This document shows, one piece after another, positions 28,764 through 38,276 of a DNA stretch of 55,557 nt. Under the pieces are notes generated by a model. The model was not told where the DNA came from. It did not search any database and was given only the letters and a program-made list of their open reading frames with translations. The DNA comes from Gallionella sp. GTDB taxonomy: Bacteria; Pseudomonadota; Gammaproteobacteria; Burkholderiales; Gallionellaceae. The stretch covers positions 1 through 55,557 of the forward strand of contig JAUXWM010000013.1 in assembly GCA_030681375.1 (NCBI GenBank), in the 5' to 3' direction. Each line of letters starts with the position of its first letter. The stretch's first letter is position 1. A program made the translations under genes and the position numbers.

Positions 28764-29733
28764 GAGTGGCAATCTTTCGCAGTAGTTGGGTAATCAGGGC
28801 TGGGTTAATTTGAGCATCTACGCGCAGAACCCAGAATTTTTCATCCGCATAGGCGGCGCATTTTACCGCATCTTTTTCGGTAAGGAGTAACGCATCGCAA
28901 TCGGTGAACAGCAAATCGTCAGCAGAGTAGGGGTGATGATCGGGAAATGCATGCGGGATCACCGTCAGCCCCAGCGATTTGAGATGATCGAAAAAGCGTT
29001 GCGGGTGGCCGATGCCAGCTAGCGCATGCAGGCGCATTCCCTGAAAATCGCCGGCCAGTGCTGTTTTTTCAGGGGTTAGCAGATTGCGGAAAACGGTTCC
29101 GGACAACTGCATGGTATGTTGACCCGAATCGGCATGACCGCCATTTACCACTACCGCATCCACTGTTTTCAGTCGTGATAGTGGTTCGCGCAGGGGGCCG
29201 GCGGGGAGCAGATGGCCATTGCCGACGCGTCGCACACCGTCTATGACGGCGATTTCCATATCGCGCTGCAAGCGGTAATGCTGTAAGCCGTCATCGCACA
29301 GCACGACATCGCAGTGCGGATGCGCCTGTAGCGCCAGCCTGGCCGTGGCGACGCGATCTCTGCCTACCCACACCGGACACAGGGCGCGACGCGCCATGAG
29401 CAGGGGTTCGTCACCCACCTGTTGCGCGCTGCTGTTTGGGCTTACGGCTTGCTGTTGCGAATGACCACCGTAACCGCGACTGACGATGACAGGATGATGG
29501 CCGTGATTGATCAGTTGCTGCGCGAGTGCGAGGGTGAGCGGCGTCTTGCCCGTGCCGCCTACGCTGATGTTGCCGATTACGATAACCGGAACCGGTAAGC
29601 GATAACTGCTCAGGATATGTGTGCGGTATAGCGAACGGCGCCAAGCGGCCAGCGCGCCAAACAACCAGCTTATCGGCAGCAGGATCAGGTGCAGAGGGCT
29701 GGTGCGGTACCAGTAAGTTTCAAGTCCGGCCAT
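28744..29733 (-). CDS. lpxK: Tetraacyldisaccharide 4'-kinase
   Basis: 329 aa. One N-terminal membrane-associated segment, then Walker [13 protein letters not shown] (about 56) and Walker [30 protein letters not shown] and [11 protein letters not shown] are typical C-terminal motifs. It phosphorylates the lipid A precursor on the inner face of the inner membrane. Lies upstream of trm112 and kdsB and downstream of exbD. Confidence 0.95.
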   Translation of the reverse strand: MAGLETYWYRTSPLHLILLPISWLFGALAAWRRSLYRTHILSSYRLPVPVIVIGNISVGGTGKTPLTLALAQQLINHGHHPVIVSRGYGGHSQQQAVSPNSSAQQVGDEPLLMARRALCPVWVGRDRVATARLALQAHPHCDVVLCDDGLQHYRLQRDMEIAVIDGVRRVGNGHLLPAGPLREPLSRLKTVDAVVVNGGHADSGQHTMQLSGTVFRNLLTPEKTALAGDFQGMRLHALAGIGHPQRFFDHLKSLGLTVIPHAFPDHHPYSADDLLFTDCDALLLTEKDAVKCAAYADEKFWVLRVDAQINPALITQLLRKIATHGRKTA

Positions 29734-29781
29734 TTATACCCCTAAAAACCCGCTGTCCATAGGCGGACAAAAAACCTTGCG

Positions 29782-30201
29782 TCAGTTGGCTTCGTTCTGT
29801 GTGGTGAACGTGATGCGTCCGTAGCCCGCCTGACGGGCGGCTTCCATCACGTTGATGACCGCTTGATGCGGTGTCTTGGCATCGGCATTGATGACGATGG
29901 TCGGATCGGCTTGCTGGCCTGCAGCGGATTTTATTGAGGCGGCCAGGGCGGCGATGCCGCTAAAATTCACTGTTGCATTGTTGATGGCATAGTGTTCGGA
30001 GGCATCCACGGCGACATTGATGGGCTGCACTTGCTCAGTGCCGGCCGCTCCGCCCGCCTGCGGCAAGTTGATCTGCAACTCTGAAAATTTTGCATAGCTG
30101 GTGGTGACCATCAGGAAAATCAGGATGACCAGCAGCACATCTATCATCGGGATCAGATTGATTTCCGGTTCTTCACGTACGCGTCCGCGCTGAAAGTTCA
30201 T
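29782..30201 (-). CDS. exbD: ExbD/TolR-family biopolymer transport protein
   Basis: 139 aa. A single membrane segment at about residues 15-37 preceded by EPEINLIPMIDVLLV, with the conserved Asp in the membrane helix, and a periplasmic domain ending TFTTQNEAN. With ExbB it harvests the proton gradient to energise outer-membrane transport. Six bases downstream of exbB. Assignment to ExbD rather than TolR rests on the cluster lacking tolA and tolB. Confidence 0.9.
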   Translation of the reverse strand: MNFQRGRVREEPEINLIPMIDVLLVILIFLMVTTSYAKFSELQINLPQAGGAAGTEQVQPINVAVDASEHYAINNATVNFSGIAALAASIKSAAGQQADPTIVINADAKTPHQAVINVMEAARQAGYGRITFTTQNEAN

Positions 30202-30207
30202 CGCCGC

Positions 30208-30816
30208 TTAACCCTTGCGTTGACCATGCACGATTTCAACCAGTTTGATCGCCTGTTGCTCCATTTCTATCGTCAGGCTATCCACTTGTGCGCGAAAATG
30301 ACGGTAAAAAATCATGCTGGGAATCGCCACGATCAGGCCAAAAGCGGTGTTGTACAGGGCCACGGAAATGCCATGAGCCAGAATGGCCGGGCTGTTGCCT
30401 GCGCCAGCCTGTGCGCCGAAAATTTCTATCATGCCGACCAGCGTGCCAAACAGCCCCAGCAGCGGGCTGATGGATGCAATCGTGCCCAGCGTGGTGAGGA
30501 AGCGTTCCAGATCATGTGTGGTCGCACGCCCGGCTTCTTCGATGGACTCCTTCATGATTTCTGGAGGGCTTTTGATATTTTTCAGGCCGGCGGCGAAGAT
30601 GCCGCCCAGGGGAGAATGCTTGGTCAATTTGCTCAACATGCCTTCACTGACCCCGCGTTGCTTGAGCTCTTTTATGACTTCATCGAGCAAAGTGGGCGGC
30701 GAAACCCGACTGACACGCAGATACAGGAGTCTTTCTGTAATCAGGCCAACGGCGATGATAGACGCAAAAATCAAAAACCAGATCGGCCAGCCAGCCGCTT
30801 CTACGATTGCAAACAC
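30208..30816 (-). CDS. exbB: ExbB/TolQ/MotA-family proton channel protein
   Basis: 202 aa from GTG at 30816, preceded by TTGGAGA; the frame is open further upstream to 30969 but that part is basic and has no family pattern. VFAIVEAAGWPIWFLI is the usual N-terminus, followed by three membrane segments, with GLFGTLVGMIEIF and ISVALYNTAFGLIVAIPSMIFY conserved. It precedes exbD, lpxK, trm112 and kdsB in the same direction. Confidence 0.9.
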   Translation of the reverse strand: MFAIVEAAGWPIWFLIFASIIAVGLITERLLYLRVSRVSPPTLLDEVIKELKQRGVSEGMLSKLTKHSPLGGIFAAGLKNIKSPPEIMKESIEEAGRATTHDLERFLTTLGTIASISPLLGLFGTLVGMIEIFGAQAGAGNSPAILAHGISVALYNTAFGLIVAIPSMIFYRHFRAQVDSLTIEMEQQAIKLVEIVHGQRKG

Positions 30817-31006
30817 GCGGATTCTCCAAATATGCTTAAATAATGAAACCTTAAAATTGTCACGCCTGACTTGTCTCCGGCGAACGCTTTGTTTGAAAGT
30901 TTCGAGTTCGCAACTGTAGCGCGTCACGTTGAGTTGAGCAAGATTTCTCATATTCCTCTTCAACAACATTGGGCTAATCCCTCGTTATAAAAGAGTATTT
31001 TTATTT

Positions 31007-31037
31007 ACCCACAAAATCTGTGGATAACTTTGTGGGT
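31007..31037. other. Inverted repeat enclosing a DnaA-box-like 9-mer
   Basis: ACCCACAAA and TTTGTGGGT are perfect 9-bp complements around TGTGGATAA (31019-31027), which is the reverse complement of the DnaA-box consensus TTATCCACA. It lies in the 405-base divergent gap between exbB and xseA. The rest of that gap holds no gene and no clear promoter. Confidence 0.5.
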
Positions 31038-31221
31038 AACCTCGTGTGATAGGCCTTTAGTGCGGTGAAGTAAAAGGGTTTTTCTTGTATTGCCTGTTTT
31101 TTGTCACGCACAAATACCTATATAAAACAATATGTTATCGTAAGTGCGATGTTCGGATTACGGTTGGTGTGCCGCAAAGCGGCATGTTGTCTGGCTTTGT
31201 GAATAATTTTGGATTGTCAAT

Positions 31222-32577
31222 ATGTTTTCTGCACTATTTATTGAAGACAAACAGCGCGTACTGCATGTCTCAGAACTCACTCGTGCAATCAATCAGTTAC
31301 TGGAAAGCCATGTTCCGTTGCTGTGGGTGCGCGGTGAAATTTGTAATCTGGTGAAGGCGGCTTCCGGTCACTGGTATTTCGCACTCAAGGACGAGCAGGC
31401 GCAAGTGCGCTGTGTGATGTTCAGGCACAAGAACCAGTTGCTGGAACAAGCCATCAACAACGGAATGCAGGTCGAAGTGCGGGCCGCAGCCGGTCTTTAC
31501 GAGGCGCGTGGCGAGTTTCAGCTGACGGTCGAGCAGATGCGTCCGGCGGGGCTGGGCGTGTTGTATGAACAATTCGCACGGCTTAAACAACAACTCGAAC
31601 AAGAGGGTTTGTTTGACGCCGCGCGCAAGCGTGCTTTGCCTGTCTTTCCCAAGCGTATCGGCATCATTACCTCTACTAAGGCAGCCGCTTTGCGCGATGT
31701 GCTGATTACCCTGAGGGCGCGTCTGCCCGGTGTGCCGGTGGTGTTGTATCCCGCGCCGGTACAAGGAGCGGGAAGCGCTGAGAAGATTGCGACCGCCATC
31801 AGGACTGCCAATCAGCGTGCCGAATGCGAAGTGCTGATCGTCTGTCGCGGTGGTGGCAGCATCGAAGATCTGTGGGCCTACAATGAAGAAATCGTGGCGC
31901 GCGCCATTGCCGCCAGCCTGATTCCTATCGTCAGCGGTGTGGGCCACGAAACGGATTTTACCATTGCCGATTTTGTCGCCGACGAACGTGCGGCCACGCC
32001 TACCGCCGCTGCACAGCGTGTTGTGCCGGACAGGCATGCCCTGCTGCAAGGTTTGCGCGATACGGCGCAACATCTGCTGCGCGCGCAGCGCAACCGCTTG
32101 CAAAGTGCGATGCAGACAGTGGATTATTTGCAACGAAGGCTGATTCATCCTGCACAGCAGTTGCAGCGTCAGAGTTTGCAGCTGGGGCAGTTGCAACATC
32201 GCTTGCAGCGCGGTTATGCCCATTACCGGCAACAGCAGCAATGGCACTGTCAGTCATTGGCGTTGCGTCTGCGCGGCGCGGGTGGCGGCTTCGCGCGCAT
32301 GCCGGACAAACAGGCGCATCTGTCGGAAAGGCTGGTAAAGGCGATGCGCAGCTTGCAATTGCAGCGTCTGTCGCGCCTGGATAATGTTGCGCAACAGCTG
32401 GTGTTGCTCGATCCGCAGCAGGTGTTGGCACGCGGCTACAGTCTGGTGCAGGATGATAATGGCAATCTGGTAGCCGATGCGCGTAAATTAGTGACGGGTG
32501 AGACCCTGCGCATTACCTTTGCGCATGGCTGGGCGCGGACTGAAGTTAAGCAGCAGGGCAGCGACGAGGCCGCGTGA
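31222..32577 (+). CDS. xseA: Exodeoxyribonuclease VII large subunit
   Basis: 451 aa, ATG at 31222. N-terminal OB-fold (LTRAINQLLESHVPLLWVR, then EICNLVKAASGHWYFALKD), catalytic region with RIGIITSTKAAALRDVL, CRGGGSIEDLWAYNEE and IPIVSGVGHETDFTIADFV, and a coiled-coil Gln/Arg-rich C-terminal half. It degrades single-stranded DNA together with XseB, which is not in this window. Confidence 0.96.
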   Translation: MFSALFIEDKQRVLHVSELTRAINQLLESHVPLLWVRGEICNLVKAASGHWYFALKDEQAQVRCVMFRHKNQLLEQAINNGMQVEVRAAAGLYEARGEFQLTVEQMRPAGLGVLYEQFARLKQQLEQEGLFDAARKRALPVFPKRIGIITSTKAAALRDVLITLRARLPGVPVVLYPAPVQGAGSAEKIATAIRTANQRAECEVLIVCRGGGSIEDLWAYNEEIVARAIAASLIPIVSGVGHETDFTIADFVADERAATPTAAAQRVVPDRHALLQGLRDTAQHLLRAQRNRLQSAMQTVDYLQRRLIHPAQQLQRQSLQLGQLQHRLQRGYAHYRQQQQWHCQSLALRLRGAGGGFARMPDKQAHLSERLVKAMRSLQLQRLSRLDNVAQQLVLLDPQQVLARGYSLVQDDNGNLVADARKLVTGETLRITFAHGWARTEVKQQGSDEAA

Positions 32578-32724
32578 CAGACTTGCAATGCCGCTTTCAA
32601 TATCAGAGTTACATGGATAATATTATCGGGTAGAGTACGACACGAATCTGATTGAATTGATGGATGATTCGCATTACTGCGGGTATCCGCACGCGCCACC
32701 CACATTTTGCGGTAAGGAATTTAA

Positions 32725-35094
32725 ATGAAACTGAGTCTATGGCCCACCCCTTTTTATTATAAATTTGCGGAAGACCTGGAAGCGTTCGATAGCGAGCCTT
32801 GTCTGGTCATCTCAAATAATAATCAAGAGTTATTTGGAGATTTGACTCGTTTTTCTCCCGAGGAAGGCGTCTTTGAAATTTTGCCCTTCAAGGGCGTGGT
32901 TTCCAGGCCGACGGTTGACTCGGTTACCTATCTGCGTCTGTTGCACCCGGTGCATCTGGTTAAAAAGGCCGAATTCATCGAACAGTCGGCCGAGGAGATG
33001 TTCAGTCCTTCCGAGAAGCAGAGTTGCTCGATTATGTTCAACAATGGCAAACGACTGGACGGGGAGACGGTCGGTTTTTCGATTGATACGACCGGACTCT
33101 ATCTCTATCTGGTCCATACCGCCGACTCGGTTATCCGCTGTTTTATTCCTGCGCAATCGATCAAACAGTACCAGATCGGCAAAAAAATCGGCCAGATGCT
33201 GGTCGATGAAAAAATCGTCACCCATCAGGAAATTTCTTCCGGACTGGAGAAGCAGGAACAGTTGCGCCATCAGAAGCTGGGCGAATATCTGACCAACGAG
33301 CAGATCGTCACTTCGGAGCAACTGGTCAAAGCGCTGGATCGTCAGCACGGGACAGTCATGAGGCTGGGCGATGTGCTACTACAGGAAAAACTGATTACCC
33401 CGGAGATGCTGCAACAGGCGTTGGATAAGCAGCAGACGGATAAAAAGCTGGCGCTCGGTGAAATACTGATCAACATGGGCGTGGTCAATGCGGAAGTCGT
33501 CCAGAGCATGCTGGCCAAGAAGCTGGGCATCCCTTTTGTCAACGTCAGAAAGTTCTACGTCGATCCCAAGACCTTCCATCTTGTGCCGCTCAGGTTCATC
33601 AACAAATATACGATATTGCCCCTCTATCACACCGATCACACGCTGGTAGTTGCGATGGAAAATCCATTGATCTGGAAGCCATTAAACGAATTGCGCGTGA
33701 TCACCAACCTCACCGTGGTACCCGTTCTGGCCGCGCGCGAAGATATTCTGGCCGCCATCAATGAATGGCAGCACGCAGATGAAAAGAGGCAGAAAATCGA
33801 TGAGCTTGCCATCGGCATGACGATCGATACCGACGAAGAACCGAAGGAAGAAGGTATCGCGGAAACCGACAACACGCTGGTCGGTCTGGTCAACAAGATG
33901 ATATTGGATGCTCACCATCAGGGCGCCTCGGATATTCATATCGAGACCTATCCGGGCAAACGTAACACCATAGTCCGGTTTCGCAAGGATGGCGTAATCA
34001 GCAAGTATTTTGAATTCCCGCCCAGTTTCAAGAGTGCGCTGGTCTCCAGGATCAAGATTATGGCCAAACTGGATATTTCCGAAAGACGTCGGCCGCAGGA
34101 CGGGAAAATATCCCTCAAACTTAGCGTCGATGATCAGCTGGAGCTGCGCGTGGCGACGGTTCCGACGGCGAACGGGCTGGAAGATGTGGTAATGCGCGTG
34201 CTGGCGGGCGCGAAGCCCATGCCGCTGGAAAAGATTGGTTTGCCGGAGGACGTGTTGGAGCGCATCAAGGTGCTGGCGCAGAAGCCTTATGGTCTTTTCC
34301 TGATCTGCGGGCCGACAGGTTCGGGTAAAACGACCACATTGCATTCGGTGCTCGGATTCATCAATAAACCGGATTGCAAAATATGGACGGCCGAGGACCC
34401 TATCGAGATCACTCAGGAAGGTCTGCGCCAGGTTCAGGTCAATCCGCAGATAGGCTGGACGTTTGCAACGGCCATGCGCAGTTTTCTGCGCGCCGACCCG
34501 GATGTCATCATGGTGGGCGAGATGCGCGACGTCGAGACCACCAAAATTGCCATTCAGGCTTCCCTGACCGGACACATGGTGTTTTCAACGCTGCATACCA
34601 ACAGTGCGGCCGAGAGCATGGTCAGGCTGCTGGACCTGGGCATGGACCCGTTCAACTTCTCTGATGCCTTAGTCGGTATTCTGGCGCAGCGTCTGGCCAG
34701 GCGGTACTGTCCTGACTGCAAGGAGGCTTACACGGCGAAGAATGAAGAAATTCAGGAATTGCTTGAGGAGTATTGCACCGCCACGCCGCTCAAGCCTGCC
34801 GAGGTATTGCAACGCTGGCAAAAGACCTATGCCAACGCAGCGGGTGAGTTTGTGCTTTATAACGCCGTTGGATGCAGCCAATGCGGCGGGACGGGCTACA
34901 AGGGCAGGGTCGGATTGTATGAATTTCTGGAGGCGACGCTGCCGATCAAGAAAATGATACAGCACCAGGCAACAGTCGAGGAGTTGCAATCGGCCGCCAT
35001 CATGCAGGGTATGCGCACGCTGAAACAGGCAGGGATTGAGCTGGTGCTGCAAGGACAGGCCAATATTTTCCAGATCAGGGCAGTCTGCAATTAA
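32725..35094 (+). CDS. PilB/GspE-type ATPase with four MshEN-like repeats
   Basis: 789 aa. Residues ~1-150 form an unassigned beta-rich domain (PilZ-like by pattern only). Four repeats of about 33 residues follow, beginning KIGQMLVDEKIVT, KLGEYLTNEQIVT, RLGDVLLQEKLIT and ALGEILINMGVVN, and running into KLGIPFVNV; these resemble MshEN units that bind c-di-GMP. The ATPase core has Walker A GPTGSGKTTT, Walker B ADPDVIMVGEMRD and a C4 zinc motif CPDC ... CSQCGGTGYKGR. It drives pilus or secretion assembly in this family. The pilus genes themselves are not nearby; which machine it serves is unknown. Confidence 0.88.
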   Translation: MKLSLWPTPFYYKFAEDLEAFDSEPCLVISNNNQELFGDLTRFSPEEGVFEILPFKGVVSRPTVDSVTYLRLLHPVHLVKKAEFIEQSAEEMFSPSEKQSCSIMFNNGKRLDGETVGFSIDTTGLYLYLVHTADSVIRCFIPAQSIKQYQIGKKIGQMLVDEKIVTHQEISSGLEKQEQLRHQKLGEYLTNEQIVTSEQLVKALDRQHGTVMRLGDVLLQEKLITPEMLQQALDKQQTDKKLALGEILINMGVVNAEVVQSMLAKKLGIPFVNVRKFYVDPKTFHLVPLRFINKYTILPLYHTDHTLVVAMENPLIWKPLNELRVITNLTVVPVLAAREDILAAINEWQHADEKRQKIDELAIGMTIDTDEEPKEEGIAETDNTLVGLVNKMILDAHHQGASDIHIETYPGKRNTIVRFRKDGVISKYFEFPPSFKSALVSRIKIMAKLDISERRRPQDGKISLKLSVDDQLELRVATVPTANGLEDVVMRVLAGAKPMPLEKIGLPEDVLERIKVLAQKPYGLFLICGPTGSGKTTTLHSVLGFINKPDCKIWTAEDPIEITQEGLRQVQVNPQIGWTFATAMRSFLRADPDVIMVGEMRDVETTKIAIQASLTGHMVFSTLHTNSAAESMVRLLDLGMDPFNFSDALVGILAQRLARRYCPDCKEAYTAKNEEIQELLEEYCTATPLKPAEVLQRWQKTYANAAGEFVLYNAVGCSQCGGTGYKGRVGLYEFLEATLPIKKMIQHQATVEELQSAAIMQGMRTLKQAGIELVLQGQANIFQIRAVCN

Positions 35095-35223
35095 GCAGAA
35101 AAACAGCTGCCCATAGGCCGGCGGTTTGTTTTTTTAGCAGAAATTTGGAGCAGTGCGGCAGGACACGGTAAAATCCGCGTTCGCACATCCTAATTTTTTC
35201 GGCTTTACGCCGGGAATGATTCC

Positions 35224-36096
35224 ATGAAATTTTGTCTGGCTTGTCAAAAACCTTATACCGGAAGCGTATGGGAATGTCCCGCTTGTGGAGATACCCCGCC
35301 CGAACGTGGCGGTTTCATGGCATTTGCGCCCGCGCTGGCGGCGCAGAACGACGGCTTCAACCCCGAACTATTCGAACGCTATGCGGCGGTGGAGGCCGGG
35401 CATTTCTGGTTCGTCGGGCGTAATGCCATCCTGCGCGACTGTATGTTGCGCTATTTTGCGCATGCAAAAAATATCCTCGAAATCGGCTGTGGCACCGGTT
35501 TCGTGCTGGCCAGTACGCGTCAGACCTTTCCCGCCGCGCACCTCTCCGGCAGCGATATTTTTACCGAGGGGCTGAGTTATGCCAGGCAGCGTGTGCCGGA
35601 TGCCTTCCTGTTCCAGATGGATGCCTGTCATATCCCGTATCAGGACGAGTTCGATCTGATCGGAAGTTTCGATGTGCTGGAACATATTGACGACGACAGC
35701 GGCGCCCTGAAACAAATGTATCAAGCCTGTCAGCCGGGCGGCGGACTGGTCGTCACTGTGCCGCAACATCGCTGGTTGTGGAGCAGCACCGACGACTATG
35801 CGCATCATAAACGCCGTTATACGCGCGCCGAATTGCGTGACAAGGTCGAACGCGCCGGATTCAGAGTCGATTATCTGGGCTCTTTTGTCTCGCTGCTATT
35901 GCCGGTGATGCTGGCTTCGCGCTTGTTGCAGAAATCCGCAGATGCCTCCGATCAGATGGATGCGGGATTCAAGATAGGCCGTTTGGCCAATAGCATGCTG
36001 GGTGCGGTGATGAAGGCGGAACGCTGGCTGATCGCGCGCGGTATTTCTTTCCCCTTGGGGGGGTCGTTGTTGCTGGTAGCCAGGAAGATAGCCTGA
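35224..36096 (+). CDS. SAM-dependent methyltransferase with N-terminal zinc ribbon
   Basis: 290 aa. Residues 1-23 hold two CxxC pairs (CLAC and CPAC). The class I methyltransferase domain has ILEIGCGTGFVLA (motif I, about 80-92) and GSFDVLEHIDDD. The C-terminal region has a hydrophobic stretch (about 220-234) as in methyltransferases acting on lipid-linked or surface sugars. It overlaps arnT by one base, so co-transcription is likely; the substrate may be a lipid or sugar of that pathway (inference). Confidence 0.85.
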   Translation: MKFCLACQKPYTGSVWECPACGDTPPERGGFMAFAPALAAQNDGFNPELFERYAAVEAGHFWFVGRNAILRDCMLRYFAHAKNILEIGCGTGFVLASTRQTFPAAHLSGSDIFTEGLSYARQRVPDAFLFQMDACHIPYQDEFDLIGSFDVLEHIDDDSGALKQMYQACQPGGGLVVTVPQHRWLWSSTDDYAHHKRRYTRAELRDKVERAGFRVDYLGSFVSLLLPVMLASRLLQKSADASDQMDAGFKIGRLANSMLGAVMKAERWLIARGISFPLGGSLLLVARKIA

Positions 36097-37754
36097 TGAG
36101 TCGAATTTCAAACAAACAATTTTGGTGGTTGCTCATTGCCGTGGCGGCAATCTGGTTCGCCAATCTCGAATATCGCACCCTGATCAAGCCTGACGAAGGG
36201 CGCTACGCCGAGATTCCACGCGAGATGGTGGTCAGCGGGGATTGGGTTACGCCGCGTCTGAACGATCTCAAGTATTTCGAGAAGCCGCCGTTGCAATACT
36301 GGGCGACTGCGACTGCCTATACGGTGTTCGGCGAGCATCAATGGACGACTCGGCTTTGGGTCGGGCTGACGGGGTTCGCGGGTCTAATACTGGTATGGCT
36401 GGTCGGCCTGCGTTTATTCGGACGGGAGGCGGCGGGCTATGCCGCGCTGTTGCTCTCCAGTAGTCTGTTGTATGTGCTGATGAGCCATATCAACACGCTG
36501 GATATGGGCGTGACCTTCTTTATCTCGCTGGGGCTGTTTGCCTTGTTGCTGGGGCAAAGCGAGACCAATGTAAAAAAACAGCGTAACTGGATGTGGCTGG
36601 CATGGGCCGGGATGGCGCTGGCGGTGCTTTCCAAGGGATTGATGGGCATCATTCTGCCAGGAACAGCCGTGTTTGTGTATTGTCTGGTGCAGCGCGATTT
36701 CAGTGTGCTCAAGCGCATGCACTGGCTATCCGGCATGGCCATTTTCCTGCTGATTACCGCACCCTGGTTTTATCTGGTGATGCAAGCCAACCCCGAGTTC
36801 TTCGATCGCTTCTTCATCTACGAGCATTACACGCGCTTTACCACCAAGGATTTGGGACGCTATCAGCCCTGGTATTATTTCGTTCCGATTCTGCTGGCGG
36901 GTGCCTTGCCCTGGACGGTGCTGATGTTCGATGCCATGTGGCGCAGTGCGTTTGGCAAAACGCTGCCTCGCAGTGCGGGTGCCGACAAGCCGTTCAATGC
37001 GGAACGTTTCCTGCTGGTCTGGGCGGTGTTCATCTACCTGTTTTTCACCATTTCCGGTTCCAAGCTGCCTTCGTATTTGTTGCCGATGTTTCCCGCCCTG
37101 GTATTGCTGATGGGTAAGCGCATTGCCGATATGCGCGAGCGTGTCCTGTTCTGGCAAATTGCACCCGTTGTGCCGGTCGCGCTGATATGGCTGGTGCTGG
37201 CGCTGAATGTGGGTCGCCTGGCCGACACGCCGAATCAGATCGCGCTGTACCCGAATTACAGCATCTGGCTGGTGGTGGCATCGCTGCTGATGCTGTTCGG
37301 ATTGCTGTCGGGAATGGGGTTGCTGTGGCGCAAACACAAACTGGCGGCTGTGCTGGTGCTCTCGCTGAGCGCATTGCTGTCCGCTCAGATCGGATTGTCC
37401 GGCTATAACACCGTGGCGCGTGAGCGTTCAGCCAAACACATCGCCGAGGCGATACGCGCCGAGGTAACGCCGGCTATTCCGTTTTATTCGGTGCTGACGT
37501 ATGAGCAGACGCTACCGTTCTATCTGAAGCGTACGTTTACGCTGGTGCAGTATCAGGACGAAATGGGTTTCGGTATCCGGCAGGAACCGGAGCGCTGGAT
37601 TCCAACGATGACAGAATTCGCAGGCGTATGGGCAGCGCAGCCCGAAGCGCTGGCTATCATGCCGGTGCATGTTTATCCCATGCTTCAACAACTGGAATTA
37701 CCCATGAAAATTCTCTTTGAAGATACCCAGCATATCGTGGTGAAAAAGCCATGA
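36096..37754 (+). CDS. arnT: ArnT-like lipid A 4-amino-4-deoxy-L-arabinose transferase
   Basis: 552 aa, about 12 membrane segments and a periplasmic C-terminal domain. The conserved opening RTLIKPDEGRYAEIPREMV and WVTPRLNDLKYFEKPPLQYW are the PMT/ArnT first-loop acidic and aromatic motifs. It transfers Ara4N from undecaprenyl phosphate to lipid A on the periplasmic side. The start overlaps the methyltransferase stop and its end overlaps arnE by four bases. Neighbouring arn genes support ArnT rather than another PMT-family transferase. Confidence 0.9.
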   Translation: MSRISNKQFWWLLIAVAAIWFANLEYRTLIKPDEGRYAEIPREMVVSGDWVTPRLNDLKYFEKPPLQYWATATAYTVFGEHQWTTRLWVGLTGFAGLILVWLVGLRLFGREAAGYAALLLSSSLLYVLMSHINTLDMGVTFFISLGLFALLLGQSETNVKKQRNWMWLAWAGMALAVLSKGLMGIILPGTAVFVYCLVQRDFSVLKRMHWLSGMAIFLLITAPWFYLVMQANPEFFDRFFIYEHYTRFTTKDLGRYQPWYYFVPILLAGALPWTVLMFDAMWRSAFGKTLPRSAGADKPFNAERFLLVWAVFIYLFFTISGSKLPSYLLPMFPALVLLMGKRIADMRERVLFWQIAPVVPVALIWLVLALNVGRLADTPNQIALYPNYSIWLVVASLLMLFGLLSGMGLLWRKHKLAAVLVLSLSALLSAQIGLSGYNTVARERSAKHIAEAIRAEVTPAIPFYSVLTYEQTLPFYLKRTFTLVQYQDEMGFGIRQEPERWIPTMTEFAGVWAAQPEALAIMPVHVYPMLQQLELPMKILFEDTQHIVVKKP

Positions 37755-38122
37755 ATCTGGTCAGTTTCAGCATGATATTAGCCGGGGTGATGCTCAATGC
37801 TGCCGCGCAGATTTTGATGAAGAGCGGCACCAACTCCATCGGCTATTTTGATTTCTCTCTTGAGAATATCGTGCCGATAGGCTGGAAACTGGCGACCGAG
37901 CCGCACATCATCGGCGCGATGGTCTGCTACGTATTCGGTGTGGTGATCTGGATACTTGCGCTGTCGCGCGTGCAGGTCAGCATCGCCTATCCGCTGCTGT
38001 CGCTGGGCTATGTGGTGAATGCGGTGGCGGCCTGGTATTTGTTCAACGAGTCGTTTAATCCGTCCAAAGTGATCGGCATGGGCGTGATCATCCTCGGCGT
38101 GGTCATTATTTCGCGCGCTTAA
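37751..38122 (+). CDS. arnE: ArnE/EmrE-family small membrane protein
   Basis: 123 aa, four membrane segments. NAAAQILMKSGTNS and SIAYPLLSLGYVVNAVAAWYLF are the small-multidrug-resistance family motifs. In arn operons, such subunits (ArnE and ArnF) flip undecaprenyl phosphate-Ara4N across the inner membrane. Only one such gene is present here, so it may act as a homodimer or as one half of a split pair with a partner elsewhere. Four-base overlap with arnT. Confidence 0.82.
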   Translation: MNLVSFSMILAGVMLNAAAQILMKSGTNSIGYFDFSLENIVPIGWKLATEPHIIGAMVCYVFGVVIWILALSRVQVSIAYPLLSLGYVVNAVAAWYLFNESFNPSKVIGMGVIILGVVIISRA

Positions 38123-38129
38123 AATTTTG

Positions 38130-38249
38130 CCGTCATTCCGGCGCAGGCCGGAATCCAGTGTTTTTATCTAAAGCTGTTTTTAGATTTTGTCTTCGCTTCG
38201 CGAGGTAGTTTTTTAATTGTCTGGATTCCGGACTGCGCCGGAATGACGG
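38130..38249. repeat. Inverted-repeat element, ~29-bp arms
   Basis: The left arm CCGTCATTCCGGCGCAGG continues with CCGGAATCCAGTG (38130-38160). The right arm 38221-38249 starts CTGGATTCCGGACTGCG and ends with CCGGAATGACGG, complementary with one mismatch. About 60 bases lie between them. It occupies the whole gap between arnE and arnB and is a common dispersed repeat type. Confidence 0.85.
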
Positions 38250-38276
38250 ATGGGTAATAATTTTACGGGTGTGACC

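Noticed and set aside
31007..31037. Chromosomal origin
   Set aside because: Only one DnaA-box-like 9-mer is present, no cluster of boxes, no AT-rich unwinding region and no dnaA or gid genes nearby.
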